The notes under the pieces: generated by a model
What the model was told of the DNA's origin: nothing
The model's input: only the letters and a program-made list of their open reading frames with translations
Database searches by the model: none
Part shown: piece by piece, positions 26,606 to 36,031 of the stretch
How the letters are laid out: each line of letters starts with the position of its first letter
Numbering within the stretch: the first letter of the stretch is position 1
NCBI RefSeq assembly: GCF_009938205.1
Contig: NZ_AP019655.1
Span: 496,001-560,000 of the forward strand
Length of the DNA: 64,000 nt
Reading direction: 5' to 3'
From: Vibrio panuliri
Lineage (GTDB): Bacteria; Pseudomonadota; Gammaproteobacteria; Enterobacterales; Vibrionaceae
Made by a program: the position numbers and the translations under genes

Positions 26606-26625
26606 AGGCAGCCATTTGGCTGCCT
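26606..26625 (+). terminator. terminator of the HD-GYP gene
   Basis: AGGCAGCC / GGCTGCCT stem with ATTT loop, followed by TTGTTTTT. Confidence 0.8.
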
Positions 26626-26713
26626 TTGTTTTTGCTCTACTCGATATTGTTGCAGTGCACGGATATCTTCAGGCTGGTAAGATAGCCAGTAAATTTTCTA
26701 CAGAGCAGTACTT

Positions 26714-27193
26714 ATGGAAAAAGTGGCGATATTTGTTGATGTGCAAAACATCTACTACACCACCAAACAACGTTTTCAAGCGAACTTCGATTACAACAAG
26801 TTTTGGGCCAAAGTGAATTATCAGTTTGATATTGCTTCCGCTCATGCATATGCCATCGCTACTCAAGACCCTAAGCAACGTCAATTTCATCATATATTGC
26901 GCGGTATCGGTTTTAAGGTTTGCCTCAAGCCGTTGATTCAACGTATGGATGGCAGTGCAAAAGGTGATTGGGACGTTGGGATTGCTTTGGACGTTTATGA
27001 GGCCGCAAGTGGTGTTGATCGTGTGATTTTGCTTTCCGGCGACGGTGATTTTGAAATGCTGGTGGAGCGAGTACAACAACGTTTTAATACTAAGGTTGAT
27101 GTTTACTCGGTAGCGGATTTAACTGCACAAAACTTGATTGACGTTTGTGACCGCTACGTCGCGATTGACGATGAACTACTGATTCAGCGTTAA
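26714..27193 (+). CDS. NYN domain protein, LabA/DUF88 family
   Basis: The 159-residue protein has the PIN-like NYN fold with the acidic residues that would bind a metal: FVDVQNIYY (N terminus), KGDWDVGIALDVYEAA (middle) and LLSGDGDFEMLVERVQ. All expected Asp are present, so it is probably a nuclease acting on RNA or other nucleic acid. Monocistronic, ending in a hairpin shared with the convergent DUF2986 gene. Confidence 0.85.
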   Translation: MEKVAIFVDVQNIYYTTKQRFQANFDYNKFWAKVNYQFDIASAHAYAIATQDPKQRQFHHILRGIGFKVCLKPLIQRMDGSAKGDWDVGIALDVYEAASGVDRVILLSGDGDFEMLVERVQQRFNTKVDVYSVADLTAQNLIDVCDRYVAIDDELLIQR

Positions 27194-27206
27194 GTTATCG
27201 AGAATT

Positions 27207-27231
27207 AGCCTCATGCTAGGAGTATGAGGCT
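27207..27231. terminator. hairpin between convergent genes
   Basis: AGCCTCAT / ATGAGGCT, a perfect 8-bp stem with a 9-base loop, midway between the NYN and DUF2986 genes. Confidence 0.65.
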
Positions 27232-27237
27232 GCTATT

Positions 27238-27435
27238 CTACGCGTCTTGAGTGCTGCTAGACTCAAACTGTTCTGTCGCTTGGTTTTCAAGCTCAGTTTG
27301 ATTTTGCTGCTCAGCTTCCATCTTGGCTCGTTCCGCTTTCGAAATATAGCGGGGCTTGTTGCTGTTATGTAGCTTAGCATTCGCTTTCTTTTGCTTAGCT
27401 TTCAAAATTTGATTAATACGCTTTTTACGGTTCAT
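27238..27435 (-). CDS. DUF2986 family small basic protein
   Basis: A 65-residue protein with a Lys/Arg/Asn-rich N terminus (MNRKKRINQILKAKQKKANAK) and an acidic Gln/Glu/Ser-rich C terminus. This charge split is the signature of DUF2986, a small family found in Vibrio and relatives. Function unknown; nucleic-acid or ribosome contact would fit the basic half but is speculation. Confidence 0.75.
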   Translation of the reverse strand: MNRKKRINQILKAKQKKANAKLHNSNKPRYISKAERAKMEAEQQNQTELENQATEQFESSSTQDA

Positions 27436-27834
27436 GCGAGCACCCTTATTGTTGCTGGGCGCGAATCATAGCAGGAAAATTTGCGAATTGCATGAACTTC
27501 AAGAGGTGGGTTATTCGGTCATCAAGGCTCTTCGTTTTAGAAGACTTTATCACTCCATTATAACCATTAGCTCTAAAGCCCCTCCTTCAACAACAAGACA
27601 TGGTTTGCTTCGCGAATAAAACTAACAGTTAAAAATCATTAGTTTCGGTCTAAAAGCAGGATCTAGACCAGATTACTCGCTCGATTTCGTCAATAGGTGA
27701 GTTGGTTACTAGGTCAAAAAAATTGAGCAACACGTGCAATTTATTTAAAACCCGATGGGTCATCTCTAACGTACTATTTAGGTACTCGGGCAGCTAAGAA
27801 GGAGTCCGAGCTTTGGTAAGTAAAGGAGATAATT
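27436..27834. other. 400-base intergenic region without a convincing gene
   Basis: A 61-codon frame at 27434-27619 has no ribosome site and an unlikely composition. No strong hairpin is seen. The end contains AAGGAG upstream of the DUF3316 gene. Confidence 0.5.
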
Positions 27835-28191
27835 ATGATTAAGTTAGCCGGTTTAGTAAGCGTGGTTTTGTTCACTTCTGTCGCGATGGCGGGTGGTAGT
27901 GGTCCATACTCAAAATTAATCAAAAGCAGCACCATGGCAGGTAACGCATACGACTCGAAGGCCGCTGCGTTAGAGTCTGGTCGAATGATGATAGTTGATG
28001 TTAACCGCATGGACTCTCTAGAACTCAGCCGTAATGTGTTCTGGAGTACTAACGACCAAGTAGATTTAAATTCATTTGAGCTGTTGAACTCTCAAGTGCA
28101 AATTGAAGAGATTGTGACCAGTGAGGGGGCAATCGCTTATCAACCAGTAATTAGCGTAAGCTATGAATACCGTGCGAGAGACCGCGATTAA
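27835..28191 (+). CDS. DUF3316 family exported protein
   Basis: A 118-residue protein with a signal peptide (MIKLAGLVSVVLFTSVAMAG) and strong ribosome site AAAGGAG. The mature part (YDSKAAALESGRMMIVDVNRMDSLELSRNVFW) is of the DUF3316 type, common in Vibrio periplasmic proteins. Function unknown. Confidence 0.8.
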   Translation: MIKLAGLVSVVLFTSVAMAGGSGPYSKLIKSSTMAGNAYDSKAAALESGRMMIVDVNRMDSLELSRNVFWSTNDQVDLNSFELLNSQVQIEEIVTSEGAIAYQPVISVSYEYRARDRD

Positions 28192-28267
28192 ATCTGTTTT
28201 CGCTAGCACCGAATAGATTTAACGTTGCAAACAAGGATCTTCGCTGTGATGTTACAGCGCCTTGAAA

Positions 28268-28294
28268 AAAGCCCCAGCGATGGCTGGGGCTTTC
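28268..28294. terminator. bidirectional terminator
   Basis: AGCCCCAGC / GCTGGGGCT, a 9-bp stem with GATG loop, flanked by A6 on the left and TTTCT on the right. It serves the DUF3316 gene and the convergent POT gene. Confidence 0.85.
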
Positions 28295-28313
28295 TGTTGG
28301 GTGTTTTGAGGCG

Positions 28314-29804
28314 TTAAGCTGGGGTATCCGCTTCAACAAACTCTTGTTGCTGCTCTTGCTCTTGGCGCTCAGCACTTTCAAGCATTTTACGTACGATGAA
28401 CGACGAAATAAATGCAATCACCACCATAACTAAAGCCAGAATAGTCAGCATGTAGAAGTAGTCACCATAGACGGTTTGTACCACTTCTTGTGTTAGTTGT
28501 TGTCCTTTCTCAAGTGCGATTGAGGTAGAGAATACGGCACCAATAATGCCACTGAGTGCCATGGCAATATAAAACAGAGAAACTGAGAAGTTTTCAATGT
28601 GCTTAGGTGCAACTGACAGGATAAAGGCAACCACTAAGCTACCCACAATCACTTCCGCAAAGGCTTGGAACATGTGAATAATTAAGAATGTCTCTGGGCG
28701 AATAATAACATCAGCACCAACGCTCTTCACTGCCATGGTCAAGATACCAAACGCCACCGCGGTAAAGATAAATGCAATACCAATTTTGCTCGCGGTAGAG
28801 AGGGTAAGCCCAAATTTTTCAAGACGAGAAAATGTCAGTGAGATCACTGGTCCGGCAAGGATACACCACAAAGAGTTCATCGCCATTGAAGCTTCTGGTG
28901 CGATTGGAATGAAGCCAAACAAATCACCACGCATGGTATTAATGGTTACCATGGTCATAGAGGTCATCATCTGACCGTAGTAGACAAAGAAGCAAGTGGT
29001 CAGCACGGTCATAATCAAGATCGTACCCATCTTTAGCGCTACGGCTTTACTTGACTTAAACATCAATGAGATAAAGTACAAGATAGCCGCACCACTGATG
29101 GCATAAACAATGTTTTGACCGACATCCATGTTAGAGAACATAAAGAATACTAAGCCAATCATTGCAGCTGAAAGAGCGATAAACGCAATCCAGTTTGCCG
29201 CACCAACAGGTTTTTTATCGATTTCTGCTGCAACGCTAACCAGTGGTTTTCTGAAAATCACGAGTGTCACAAGGGCGAGCAAGGCAAGCACAGCAGTCAA
29301 CATAAAGCTACCGTGGAAACCGATCACCAGTACAATCATTGGGAAAAGATATTGGCCAAGTAGTGCGCCAATATTGTTCACTGAATAGTTAACTGGGTAA
29401 CCATTTTCAAAGTCTTCTTGGGTCGCAAATGTACGTTTGTACAAGCTTGGGTAGGAAGGTGACATCAAGCCGCGGCCGTAACTAGCAAGGGCGATACCAA
29501 CCAAGCTCATCGGTACGTTAGTGGCTGAAGAGCCAATGATCAGTAGCAAATAACCTGTTGCAAAGGTGAAGTATGAAATGGTGAGTGAGCGATACGCACC
29601 TAAGAACTTATCCGCAATAAAACCACCAGCAATTGCGAAAAGTGGGCCGATTGAAGAGAATGCACCTACAACCATCATAGTGTCGGCTTCACTGTAACCT
29701 AGATCTTCGAGGAAGAAGCGGCTCAGGATTACCATGACACCGTAGAATGACAAGCCAAACATCATTTGGCAGAACATCATCGACTTATTAAGCCTATTCC
29801 ACAT
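28314..29804 (-). CDS. POT/PTR2-family proton-dependent peptide transporter
   Basis: This 496-residue protein has 12 or more membrane helices. Family features include GLSFYGVMVILSRFF, an MFS loop motif GGFIADKFLGAYRS and the YPVNYSVNNIGALLG block equivalent to FYxxINxGS. The ExxER motif of many POT members is missing from the first helix, so coupling may differ from DtpA. It imports di/tripeptides or related compounds with protons. The C terminus is Gln/Glu-rich. Confidence 0.85.
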   Translation of the reverse strand: MWNRLNKSMMFCQMMFGLSFYGVMVILSRFFLEDLGYSEADTMMVVGAFSSIGPLFAIAGGFIADKFLGAYRSLTISYFTFATGYLLLIIGSSATNVPMSLVGIALASYGRGLMSPSYPSLYKRTFATQEDFENGYPVNYSVNNIGALLGQYLFPMIVLVIGFHGSFMLTAVLALLALVTLVIFRKPLVSVAAEIDKKPVGAANWIAFIALSAAMIGLVFFMFSNMDVGQNIVYAISGAAILYFISLMFKSSKAVALKMGTILIMTVLTTCFFVYYGQMMTSMTMVTINTMRGDLFGFIPIAPEASMAMNSLWCILAGPVISLTFSRLEKFGLTLSTASKIGIAFIFTAVAFGILTMAVKSVGADVIIRPETFLIIHMFQAFAEVIVGSLVVAFILSVAPKHIENFSVSLFYIAMALSGIIGAVFSTSIALEKGQQLTQEVVQTVYGDYFYMLTILALVMVVIAFISSFIVRKMLESAERQEQEQQQEFVEADTPA

Positions 29805-30343
29805 AAATTTCTCTTGTGAACTCGTTTAAATATATAAAAGGCGGACGATTATGTCAGAAAAACGATTAAATGCACTAATTTTCCCTGCTTTTTGGTGGTT
29901 TTTTATACTGAATTGACTGGCAAACGTTTGCTGATTGGTCGTAAATGTTAATGATACTGTTTAGAAATTAATAACGACTCGCATTCTTACTGAACCTCAA
30001 CACACGTGCGTCGCACTAGAAGTGGTGCTCGGTTTATCTGCTGGGTGTAGAGAGGGAGACAACGTGTCGAGAATCCAATGAAACCGTCAGATACATAGGA
30101 CGCGTGTAACAACCGTTTTTGGCAATTTTACGTGTCTATAAAGTCGGGATGCGAGGGGGATATTGATAGGGTGTTTGGTTAGAACAAACCTCATCATCGA
30201 GCAGGAGAATTTGATGAGGTTTGCTTTGTTTGGCGGTTAGATCGTGTTCTTTTTGGTTAGAATACCCGTGCTCACCACCGTGCTAGTATCCACTTGGCTA
30301 CTTTAGCAATGTATTCGTAAGATGGGGTAACCTCAAGACGCAC
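29805..30343. other. 539-base intergenic region with an orphan long hairpin
   Basis: No open reading frame of note. It holds the upstream region of the POT gene and, at 30185-30223, a perfect 12-bp stem (CAAACCTCATCA / TGATGAGGTTTG) with a 15-base loop, followed by CTTTGTTT on the plus strand. That hairpin lies 120 bases past the sdaA stop on the minus strand and has no plus-strand gene before it. A small RNA ending there is possible but unproven. Confidence 0.4.
30185..30230. terminator. long perfect hairpin in the intergenic region
   Basis: A 12-bp uninterrupted stem with a moderate T-rich tail on both strands (CTTTGTTT on plus, TTCTAACC on minus). It could end the sdaA transcript or an unannotated RNA. 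Confidence 0.55.
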
Positions 30344-31711
30344 TTATTGGCACAAGTTTATTAGTGCTAATCCCCCAAGTGAGGTTTCGCGGTATTTCCT
30401 ATTCATATCCTTTCCTGTGAGGTACATGGTTTCGATCACTTTGTCGAGCGATATAAGCGTTTTGCTGGTTCGCTTTAGTGCCATTCTTGACGCATTAATC
30501 GCTTTAATTGCACCCATCGCGTTGCGTTCGATACAGGGGACTTGCACTAAGCCGCCAATCGGATCGCATGTCATGCCCAGAGAGTGCTCCATCGCGATTT
30601 CTGCGGCAATGCAAATCTGCTCATTGCTGCCACCTCGTAATGATGTAAGCCCAGCCGCGGCCATGGAAGATGAGACGCCAATTTCTCCTTGGCAGCCCAC
30701 CTCTGCGCCGGATATCGACGCATTCATTTTGTATAACATCCCAATTGCGCCGGCGACAGCAATGAAATCCAACAGTTGTTTGGTGTCGAGCGGACGAATA
30801 AACTTGTGGTAATACATCAGAACCGCTGGAATCACCCCAGCCGCCCCGTTAGTGGGTGAGGTCACGACTTGTCCACCGGCGGCATTCTCTTCACTGACGG
30901 CGAAAGCAAACAGGTTGACCCAATCCATTACCGCCATAGGATCCGTTTCAAGTTCATGATTAGACTGAAGCTTTTTCTGCAGGTTAGGAGCGCGTCGGGT
31001 AACATTTAAGCCGCCTTCTAAGATCCCCTCAGTGTCAAATCCGCGCTGCATACAAGATTGCATTACGTGCCAAATTTGATCCGCTCGTTGTTCTATCTTC
31101 GCCATTGATTGAAAGCAGACCTCATTACGCAATACCAATGCTGAAAGACTTAAGCCATGTGCCTCTGCGTCTTTCAGTAGTTGTTCTGCACTCGTAAAAG
31201 GGAATGGCACTTCTACTGCCTGCTCAGCTTTCCCTTCGCGCATCTCTTTTTCAGTCGCGATAAAACCACCACCGATAGAATAGTAAGTTTGTTGCAAAAT
31301 GGGCTTTGCCTCGGAGTCAAAAGCGATGATAGACATGCCATTTTCATGAAGTGGTAAACTCGTTTGGTGAAAAACGATATCAGCCGAGTAGTCGAAAGGG
31401 ATGGTACGGCTGGCAGATAGGAGCAATTGCTGATTTTCTATTGTGTTCTGCAGGGTCTGTTTTACACCCGTAATTTTGATGGTATCAGGCTTATTGCCAA
31501 GTAGCCCGAGGATCGTTGCGCGGTCGGTATGATGACCAATACCTGTTAACGAGAGTGAACCATAAAGGTTGACTTCAATTCGTTCAGTTTTGTCTATTAG
31601 ACGGTTTTCATGTAGCTGTTTTGAAAAATCAAAACCAGCCAACATTGGACCATTGGTATGCGAACTTGATGGGCCGACGCCTATTTTGAAAATATCGAAT
31701 ATCGACAACAT
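30344..31711 (-). CDS. sdaA: L-serine dehydratase, iron-sulfur type
   Basis: This 455-residue single-chain enzyme, close in length to E. coli SdaA (454), deaminates L-serine to pyruvate. Visible are [19 protein letters not shown] at the N terminus, [16 protein letters not shown] and [16 protein letters not shown], which hold the cluster cysteines. I start at the ATG ending at 31711, after GAGGAT; the frame extends 27 codons further without homology. Confidence 0.95.
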   Translation of the reverse strand: MLSIFDIFKIGVGPSSSHTNGPMLAGFDFSKQLHENRLIDKTERIEVNLYGSLSLTGIGHHTDRATILGLLGNKPDTIKITGVKQTLQNTIENQQLLLSASRTIPFDYSADIVFHQTSLPLHENGMSIIAFDSEAKPILQQTYYSIGGGFIATEKEMREGKAEQAVEVPFPFTSAEQLLKDAEAHGLSLSALVLRNEVCFQSMAKIEQRADQIWHVMQSCMQRGFDTEGILEGGLNVTRRAPNLQKKLQSNHELETDPMAVMDWVNLFAFAVSEENAAGGQVVTSPTNGAAGVIPAVLMYYHKFIRPLDTKQLLDFIAVAGAIGMLYKMNASISGAEVGCQGEIGVSSSMAAAGLTSLRGGSNEQICIAAEIAMEHSLGMTCDPIGGLVQVPCIERNAMGAIKAINASRMALKRTSKTLISLDKVIETMYLTGKDMNRKYRETSLGGLALINLCQ

Positions 31712-31890
31712 AACGGTATCCTCGTGTATGCGACACAGGCTGCTTTGTCGCTTGCAGTGGCAGAGGTGTTGAGTAACACTCATAAACCTCATTGCTTGGT
31801 TGTTTCGCTATCTCAGTGTCTGTTAGGACAAATGCACTCAGAGCGGAGTTCACTCTGTTATAACTATAGTCAGTAAGGGAATAGAAAGCA

Positions 31891-32763
31891 GTGGCAAGCG
31901 CAATATTGAGCGATTTAACATTAGGTAGTGTGACCGACGTCGTTATCGTGTTGGGTAAACGGCTTGTCAGTAGTCAGTTAACAGCAGAAGGGGTATCGCG
32001 CCTTGATGAACTCGCTGCTCAGTTGCCAAAGTTGCAACACAACAAGATGGCGATTATGTTTTGTGGTGGGAAGTTGGCGGAGCAACATATCTCAGAAGCT
32101 GCGGCGATGTTTCAGTATTTGGACAGTCACTATCCAGATTCATTAAGGTGGGCAAAAACAGAGCAGTTACTAATAGAAGACCAGTCGACAACCAGTGTGG
32201 AGAATTTGCTTAACGCTGCGGATAAGCTGATCGTGAGCCAACTATGTCAAAAAGGTGAACGTGTTAGGGTTCGATTGGCTTCTTGCGACTACCACATTGA
32301 ACGCATTCTTGAGATAGAAGCGTTAATGCCAGAGCAAGGGCTAATTGGGCAGTTTAAACGCCGCGCCAGCAAGGTTGGGTTGGCTATCGACATGTCGTTA
32401 GAGCCCGAGCAGCATATCGCCGCGACGTATCCGCATCTATGTGAACGAGGAAAGGCTTTTTTGCTTATCGACCAATTAACCACTTATCGTGTCTACCTTG
32501 AGGGAGTGAAAGGGCAGGTGTTTGAGCGCCCACTTGCTGAAGTGAGACGAGAACCATATCAGCGAGCAATTCAAGCTTTGCAGGATTTAATGGTATTGGA
32601 TATTGGGGTGCAGTATCAGCATGAACTGAAAAGAATACGGACGATTATCGAGTTGACGCCAGCAACGACACCCGTGAGGGATGTTGTGCCGCTGCTGGAG
32701 GAGCTTAATCAAATTTTGCGATGGCTAAACCGCCAAGTTGATCCAGAGTCACAACACGTTTAG
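31891..32763 (+). CDS. DUF218 / YdcF-like protein
   Basis: A 290-residue protein with a GTG start. Strand-loop features of the SanA/YdcF DUF218 family are present: DVVIVLGKRL, IMFCGGKLAEQHISEAAAMFQYL and DQSTTSVENLLNA. The N-terminal two thirds are DUF218; the C terminus is helical. E. coli YdcF binds S-adenosylmethionine; a function cannot be assigned here. It is divergent from sdaA. Confidence 0.75.
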   Translation: MASAILSDLTLGSVTDVVIVLGKRLVSSQLTAEGVSRLDELAAQLPKLQHNKMAIMFCGGKLAEQHISEAAAMFQYLDSHYPDSLRWAKTEQLLIEDQSTTSVENLLNAADKLIVSQLCQKGERVRVRLASCDYHIERILEIEALMPEQGLIGQFKRRASKVGLAIDMSLEPEQHIAATYPHLCERGKAFLLIDQLTTYRVYLEGVKGQVFERPLAEVRREPYQRAIQALQDLMVLDIGVQYQHELKRIRTIIELTPATTPVRDVVPLLEELNQILRWLNRQVDPESQHV

Positions 32764-32777
32764 TTGCTTTGTTCGGT

Positions 32778-33041
32778 TTATTGGTGATTTTGTCGGTAGT
32801 ACTCCCATTGCTCTATGCGACTTCCGTCACTCAGTAGGCAATAAGTGACTCTTTGCGAGTTTTCTGAAACGGTCTCAAGCTCACCGCCGCGTTGAACACA
32901 ATATACGGCGGCTGGATTTGAGACCGTTTGGTATTCAGTCTTTTTATAAGGCGAGTTGTCCCCCGCACATCCGACGATAGCTCCTAAAGAAGCTGCGGTT
33001 ATAAAAAGTGAAAATGTCTTTAAAACTCGTTTCTTTTCCAT
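32778..33041 (-). CDS. DUF333 small lipoprotein
   Basis: An 87-residue precursor with lipobox IVGC at residues 22-25. The mature part has the DUF333 pattern PAAVYCVQRGGELETV ... YCLLSDGSRIEQWEYYR, with two Cys likely disulfide bonded. Homologues are loosely called putative hemolysins, without proof. Confidence 0.85.
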   Translation of the reverse strand: MEKKRVLKTFSLFITAASLGAIVGCAGDNSPYKKTEYQTVSNPAAVYCVQRGGELETVSENSQRVTYCLLSDGSRIEQWEYYRQNHQ

Positions 33042-33098
33042 TATTTATCTCCAGCCAAGGTATACGGCTAAAGAATAGACGAGTTTTTGGCAACTTGC

Positions 33099-34115
33099 CT
33101 ACACCGGCATGACTCTATTTCGACCGAGTTGTTTTGCCTCATAGAGAAGTTGGTCGGTGCGCTCGATTAATGGCTCTGCACATTCATCTTCATGACGCTC
33201 AGTGACCCCAAATGATGCAGTGATATTACCCACTTGTTTCCCGCTTCGACGGTCTTTGATCGAGAGCTTCTCCACAGCACGACGCAGGCTTTCTGCAAAT
33301 TGTCTTGCGACACGAAGGCTGCGATTGGGAACGATAATTGCGAACTCTTCCCCACCAAAACGATAGGCGGTGATCCCATCGCGACAACTGGATTGCAATC
33401 GTCTTGCCAGTCCACGGATGACTGAGTCACCAAACAGATGACCGTAGCTGTCGTTATAGTGTTTGAAGTGATCAATGTCGGCTAAGATCAGGCAGAAATT
33501 CTGCCCGCTTTGACAAAGAGTGTGTACGTCATTGTCAAATGAGCGGCGGTTGTACAACCCGGACAAGCTATCGAATAATGCATCGCGTTGTACTTCAGCC
33601 AGTTGGTTTTTTAAACGGCTGATTTCTTTGCTTGCGGTGTTGAGTTGGTTAGACAGGAAGCTAGTCGAGTGGCGAATATCTCGAGATTCATCGACGAGTT
33701 GGCGAACAACTGCCATCACGTCATCTAGCGACATACTCTCATCTTCCACGCGCTCCAAATTTTTGAAGCTTTTGTCAATCATCGCTGAGAATTGCGAGGT
33801 ATCATTGAGGGTATCGTTCATCGAGCTAGCCACTTCATTGACTAATATCTCGATGTTGGCGCGTAAATCGCTCAGCTTAGTCTCGGATTGAGTGGCAACG
33901 TGCTTATTGTAAAGCCGCTCTCCAGCCCCTGGTGGGCAAATACCATAGTTTTCAATCACGCTTTCTAGCTCAAGGTTAAGCTTGGGCATCGAGTTGTCTA
34001 CGTAGGTGTACCACAGCGCGTAGTTCGCTGGGGTTGCCGCGACATGATTCTTCATCATCAAGGGAACCGCTTTTTTTAAGTTTGCGGTCGACTTTTTAAA
34101 AACGTCTTCTGTCAT
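33099..34115 (-). CDS. diguanylate cyclase (GGDEF domain)
   Basis: This 338-residue protein has a helical N-terminal region (about 1-165; MMKNHVAATPANYALWYTYVD is a recurrent start in Vibrio cyclases, with coiled-coil stretches near 140-165). A GGDEF domain follows (about 170-335) with DSLSGLYNRRSFD, LADIDHFKHYNDSYGH and active-site RFGGEEFAI. It should make cyclic-di-GMP from GTP. The RxxD inhibitory site is absent: the equivalent residues read RDGI. No membrane segment is seen, so it is cytoplasmic. Confidence 0.92.
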   Translation of the reverse strand: MTEDVFKKSTANLKKAVPLMMKNHVAATPANYALWYTYVDNSMPKLNLELESVIENYGICPPGAGERLYNKHVATQSETKLSDLRANIEILVNEVASSMNDTLNDTSQFSAMIDKSFKNLERVEDESMSLDDVMAVVRQLVDESRDIRHSTSFLSNQLNTASKEISRLKNQLAEVQRDALFDSLSGLYNRRSFDNDVHTLCQSGQNFCLILADIDHFKHYNDSYGHLFGDSVIRGLARRLQSSCRDGITAYRFGGEEFAIIVPNRSLRVARQFAESLRRAVEKLSIKDRRSGKQVGNITASFGVTERHEDECAEPLIERTDQLLYEAKQLGRNRVMPV

Positions 34116-34311
34116 TTTACTATGTCAATCAAATAAGGTGCAGCTTACGAAATCGTTGCATCAGACAATTTAAGGGTGCTTTGCTAGCACGCTTGTTTTT
34201 AATTCGATGCTGGACTGGCTAAGCGATAACCAATCCAACATCCTTGGTACAGTTTCACTTGTTCTTCAAAGCGTAAACTGTGAAATAATTTTCTATTACA
34301 TTAACTTATCG

Positions 34312-35238
34312 CTAAGAGTTAGTCATTAACTGTTGTTTATCTTTGGTCACCTGATCCGCCCCGCGCAACATAGCTTTAATCAAATCTCCGGCATTAAACT
34401 TTTCTAATGCTTCGTGTGCACCAACTTGATTCGCGCGGTCAACACAAATCTCGCTTGAAAGCGAGGTGTGGAGAATAATGTAGGCATGGCGCAACTCAGG
34501 TGAACTCTGTGTTTCAAAGGCTAGCTCGTATCCATCTAGCCCCGGCATTTCAATATCGCTCACTAGCAAATCAACTGCGCGTCCTTGTGCCACCGCATCT
34601 TGCATGAACGACAGTGCTTCCACGCCATTGGTGCAAATGTTGTAAGGAATATTAATACTGTCTAGTGCCGTGGCAAGCTGACGCCTTGCAATGGTTGAGT
34701 CATCCACCAACAGAATGTTCAGTGCTTTAAGTTTCTCACGCTGCACGTCGGTCAGAATCGGAATTCTGGCTGCTTCTGATAGCGGGTAAATCTTGGATAG
34801 CAATAGCTCCACATCCAGCATTTGCACGATTTCATTTTCGTAACGCGTGATACCGGTGACAAAGACATTGCTTCCTGCGGTTGGTGGTGATGGCTCAATG
34901 TTACGCCAATCACAGTCAATGATTTTTTCGATGCCTCGCACCATAAAAGCCACCACAGTGCGCAAACAGTCGGTGACGATCAGAAAACACGAGGAGTACT
35001 CTTCCGGCTGAATAGGGCGAAAGCCAATCGCTGCAGGCATATCGATCACTGGCACGTTAAGGTCACGTATGGTCACGGTGCCAATAACATGATGGTGTGA
35101 GTAGGGGATCTGTGTCGTTGGCAAGTAAGGTACGATTTCACGCACTTTTAAAGTGCCGATTGCAAACAATTGCTGGGTTGCCGTTAAGCTAAACATCAAC
35201 ATGCCTTGTGATTGGTTTGCTTTACTCTGTACCGCCAT
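34312..35238 (-). CDS. cheV: chemotaxis coupling protein CheV
   Basis: The 308-residue protein has an N-terminal CheW-like domain (about 10-150; FAIGTLKVREIVPYLPTTQIPYSHHHVIGTVTIRDLNVPVIDM) and a C-terminal receiver (about 180-300) with ILLVDDSTIARR, phospho-acceptor Asp in LLVSDIEMPGLDGYEL and conserved Thr/Ser in ILHTSLS. The start follows AGTAGGT; a frame reaching 35304 is not favoured. It links receptors to CheA and adapts by phosphorylation. Confidence 0.92.
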   Translation of the reverse strand: MAVQSKANQSQGMLMFSLTATQQLFAIGTLKVREIVPYLPTTQIPYSHHHVIGTVTIRDLNVPVIDMPAAIGFRPIQPEEYSSCFLIVTDCLRTVVAFMVRGIEKIIDCDWRNIEPSPPTAGSNVFVTGITRYENEIVQMLDVELLLSKIYPLSEAARIPILTDVQREKLKALNILLVDDSTIARRQLATALDSINIPYNICTNGVEALSFMQDAVAQGRAVDLLVSDIEMPGLDGYELAFETQSSPELRHAYIILHTSLSSEICVDRANQVGAHEALEKFNAGDLIKAMLRGADQVTKDKQQLMTNS

Positions 35239-35479
35239 TTTTATACCTACTGTTTTAAAAGAACTAAACCCAACCTCGATTTTATGACTAAAGTCTGAGG
35301 TCATTATGGGCTAAACACTAAACTATGTTATTAGAAATAAACGATATTTCGTTGAAACAGATCAGAGATTAGATAAACATTATTAATCTAGATGATTAGT
35401 AGTAAAAAGGTTTGATGAAGATCTCATTAATCTTAGGTACAATCATGCGCAGTTAAAGACGGGGTCAATTAGAGTAACT

Positions 35480-35758
35480 ATGGCAAATACAGCAGCAGCT
35501 TTACACATTTTGGTAAAACACAAAGAACAAGCTGAAGACATTATCAAGCAACTGAAAAAAGGTGCGAAGTTTCAAACCTTGGCAAAGAAATATTCTAACT
35601 GTCCTTCAGGTAAACGTGGCGGAGATCTAGGCGAGTTTCGTCGTGGTCAAATGGTACCGCAGTTTGACAAAGTGTGTTTTTCTGGCGAGACACTCGTTCC
35701 TCACCTGGTGAAGACTAAATTTGGTTGGCATGTGGTTAAAGTTTTGTACCGCACATAA
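35480..35758 (+). CDS. ppiC: peptidyl-prolyl cis-trans isomerase C, parvulin type
   Basis: A 92-residue parvulin domain without signal peptide, almost the same length as E. coli PpiC (93). [42 protein letters not shown] and [14 protein letters not shown] are the family landmarks. Cytoplasmic folding helper. Confidence 0.94.
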   Translation: MANTAAALHILVKHKEQAEDIIKQLKKGAKFQTLAKKYSNCPSGKRGGDLGEFRRGQMVPQFDKVCFSGETLVPHLVKTKFGWHVVKVLYRT

Positions 35759-35812
35759 GATAAATATCTGATTGATATGAAAAAGGTCAAGCATTTGCTT
35801 GACCTTTTTTGC
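35755..35812 (+). repeat. 58-bp direct repeat, left copy (ppiC stop region and terminator)
   Basis: Identical base for base to 36779-36836, 1024 bases away. It begins within the last codons of ppiC and ends just after the terminator. Confidence 0.95.
35780..35810 (+). terminator. ppiC terminator
   Basis: AAAAAGGTCAAGC / GCTTGACCTTTTTT, a long stem with ATTT loop, functional in both directions. It is inside the 58-bp direct repeat described separately. Confidence 0.88.
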
Positions 35813-35850
35813 TTTCAACTATGATCCACTACAGGAAAGTAGACTATTTT

Positions 35851-36003
35851 CTACAATATATTTTCAATTAGTATTCCATTAATGTATCTATAGTTCTTTA
35901 TGGCTTGCTCCTTTGCTATACCAATAATCTCGAAGCCTTGCTTGGTGTAAACCGCTAGTACTTGGTCATTATCACCTAATACATAAGTAAAAAGTGAACG
36001 GTA
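35851..36003 (-). pseudogene. GNAT acetyltransferase C-terminal relic
   Basis: A minus-strand frame with no start codon encodes about 49 residues including YVLGDNDQVLAVYTKQGFEI and a final YINGILIENIL, the typical end of a GNAT N-acetyltransferase (dN..a...Y.k.GF). An in-frame stop at 36004-36006 and lack of the acetyl-CoA loop show that only the tail remains. Confidence 0.6.
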
Positions 36004-36031
36004 TTAGAGCGTTTTGCCCTCTTATGAATGA

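Noticed and set aside
27434..27619. 61-codon frame after the DUF2986 gene
   Set aside because: No ribosome site, no recognisable pattern, and it starts inside the upstream region of the divergent gene.
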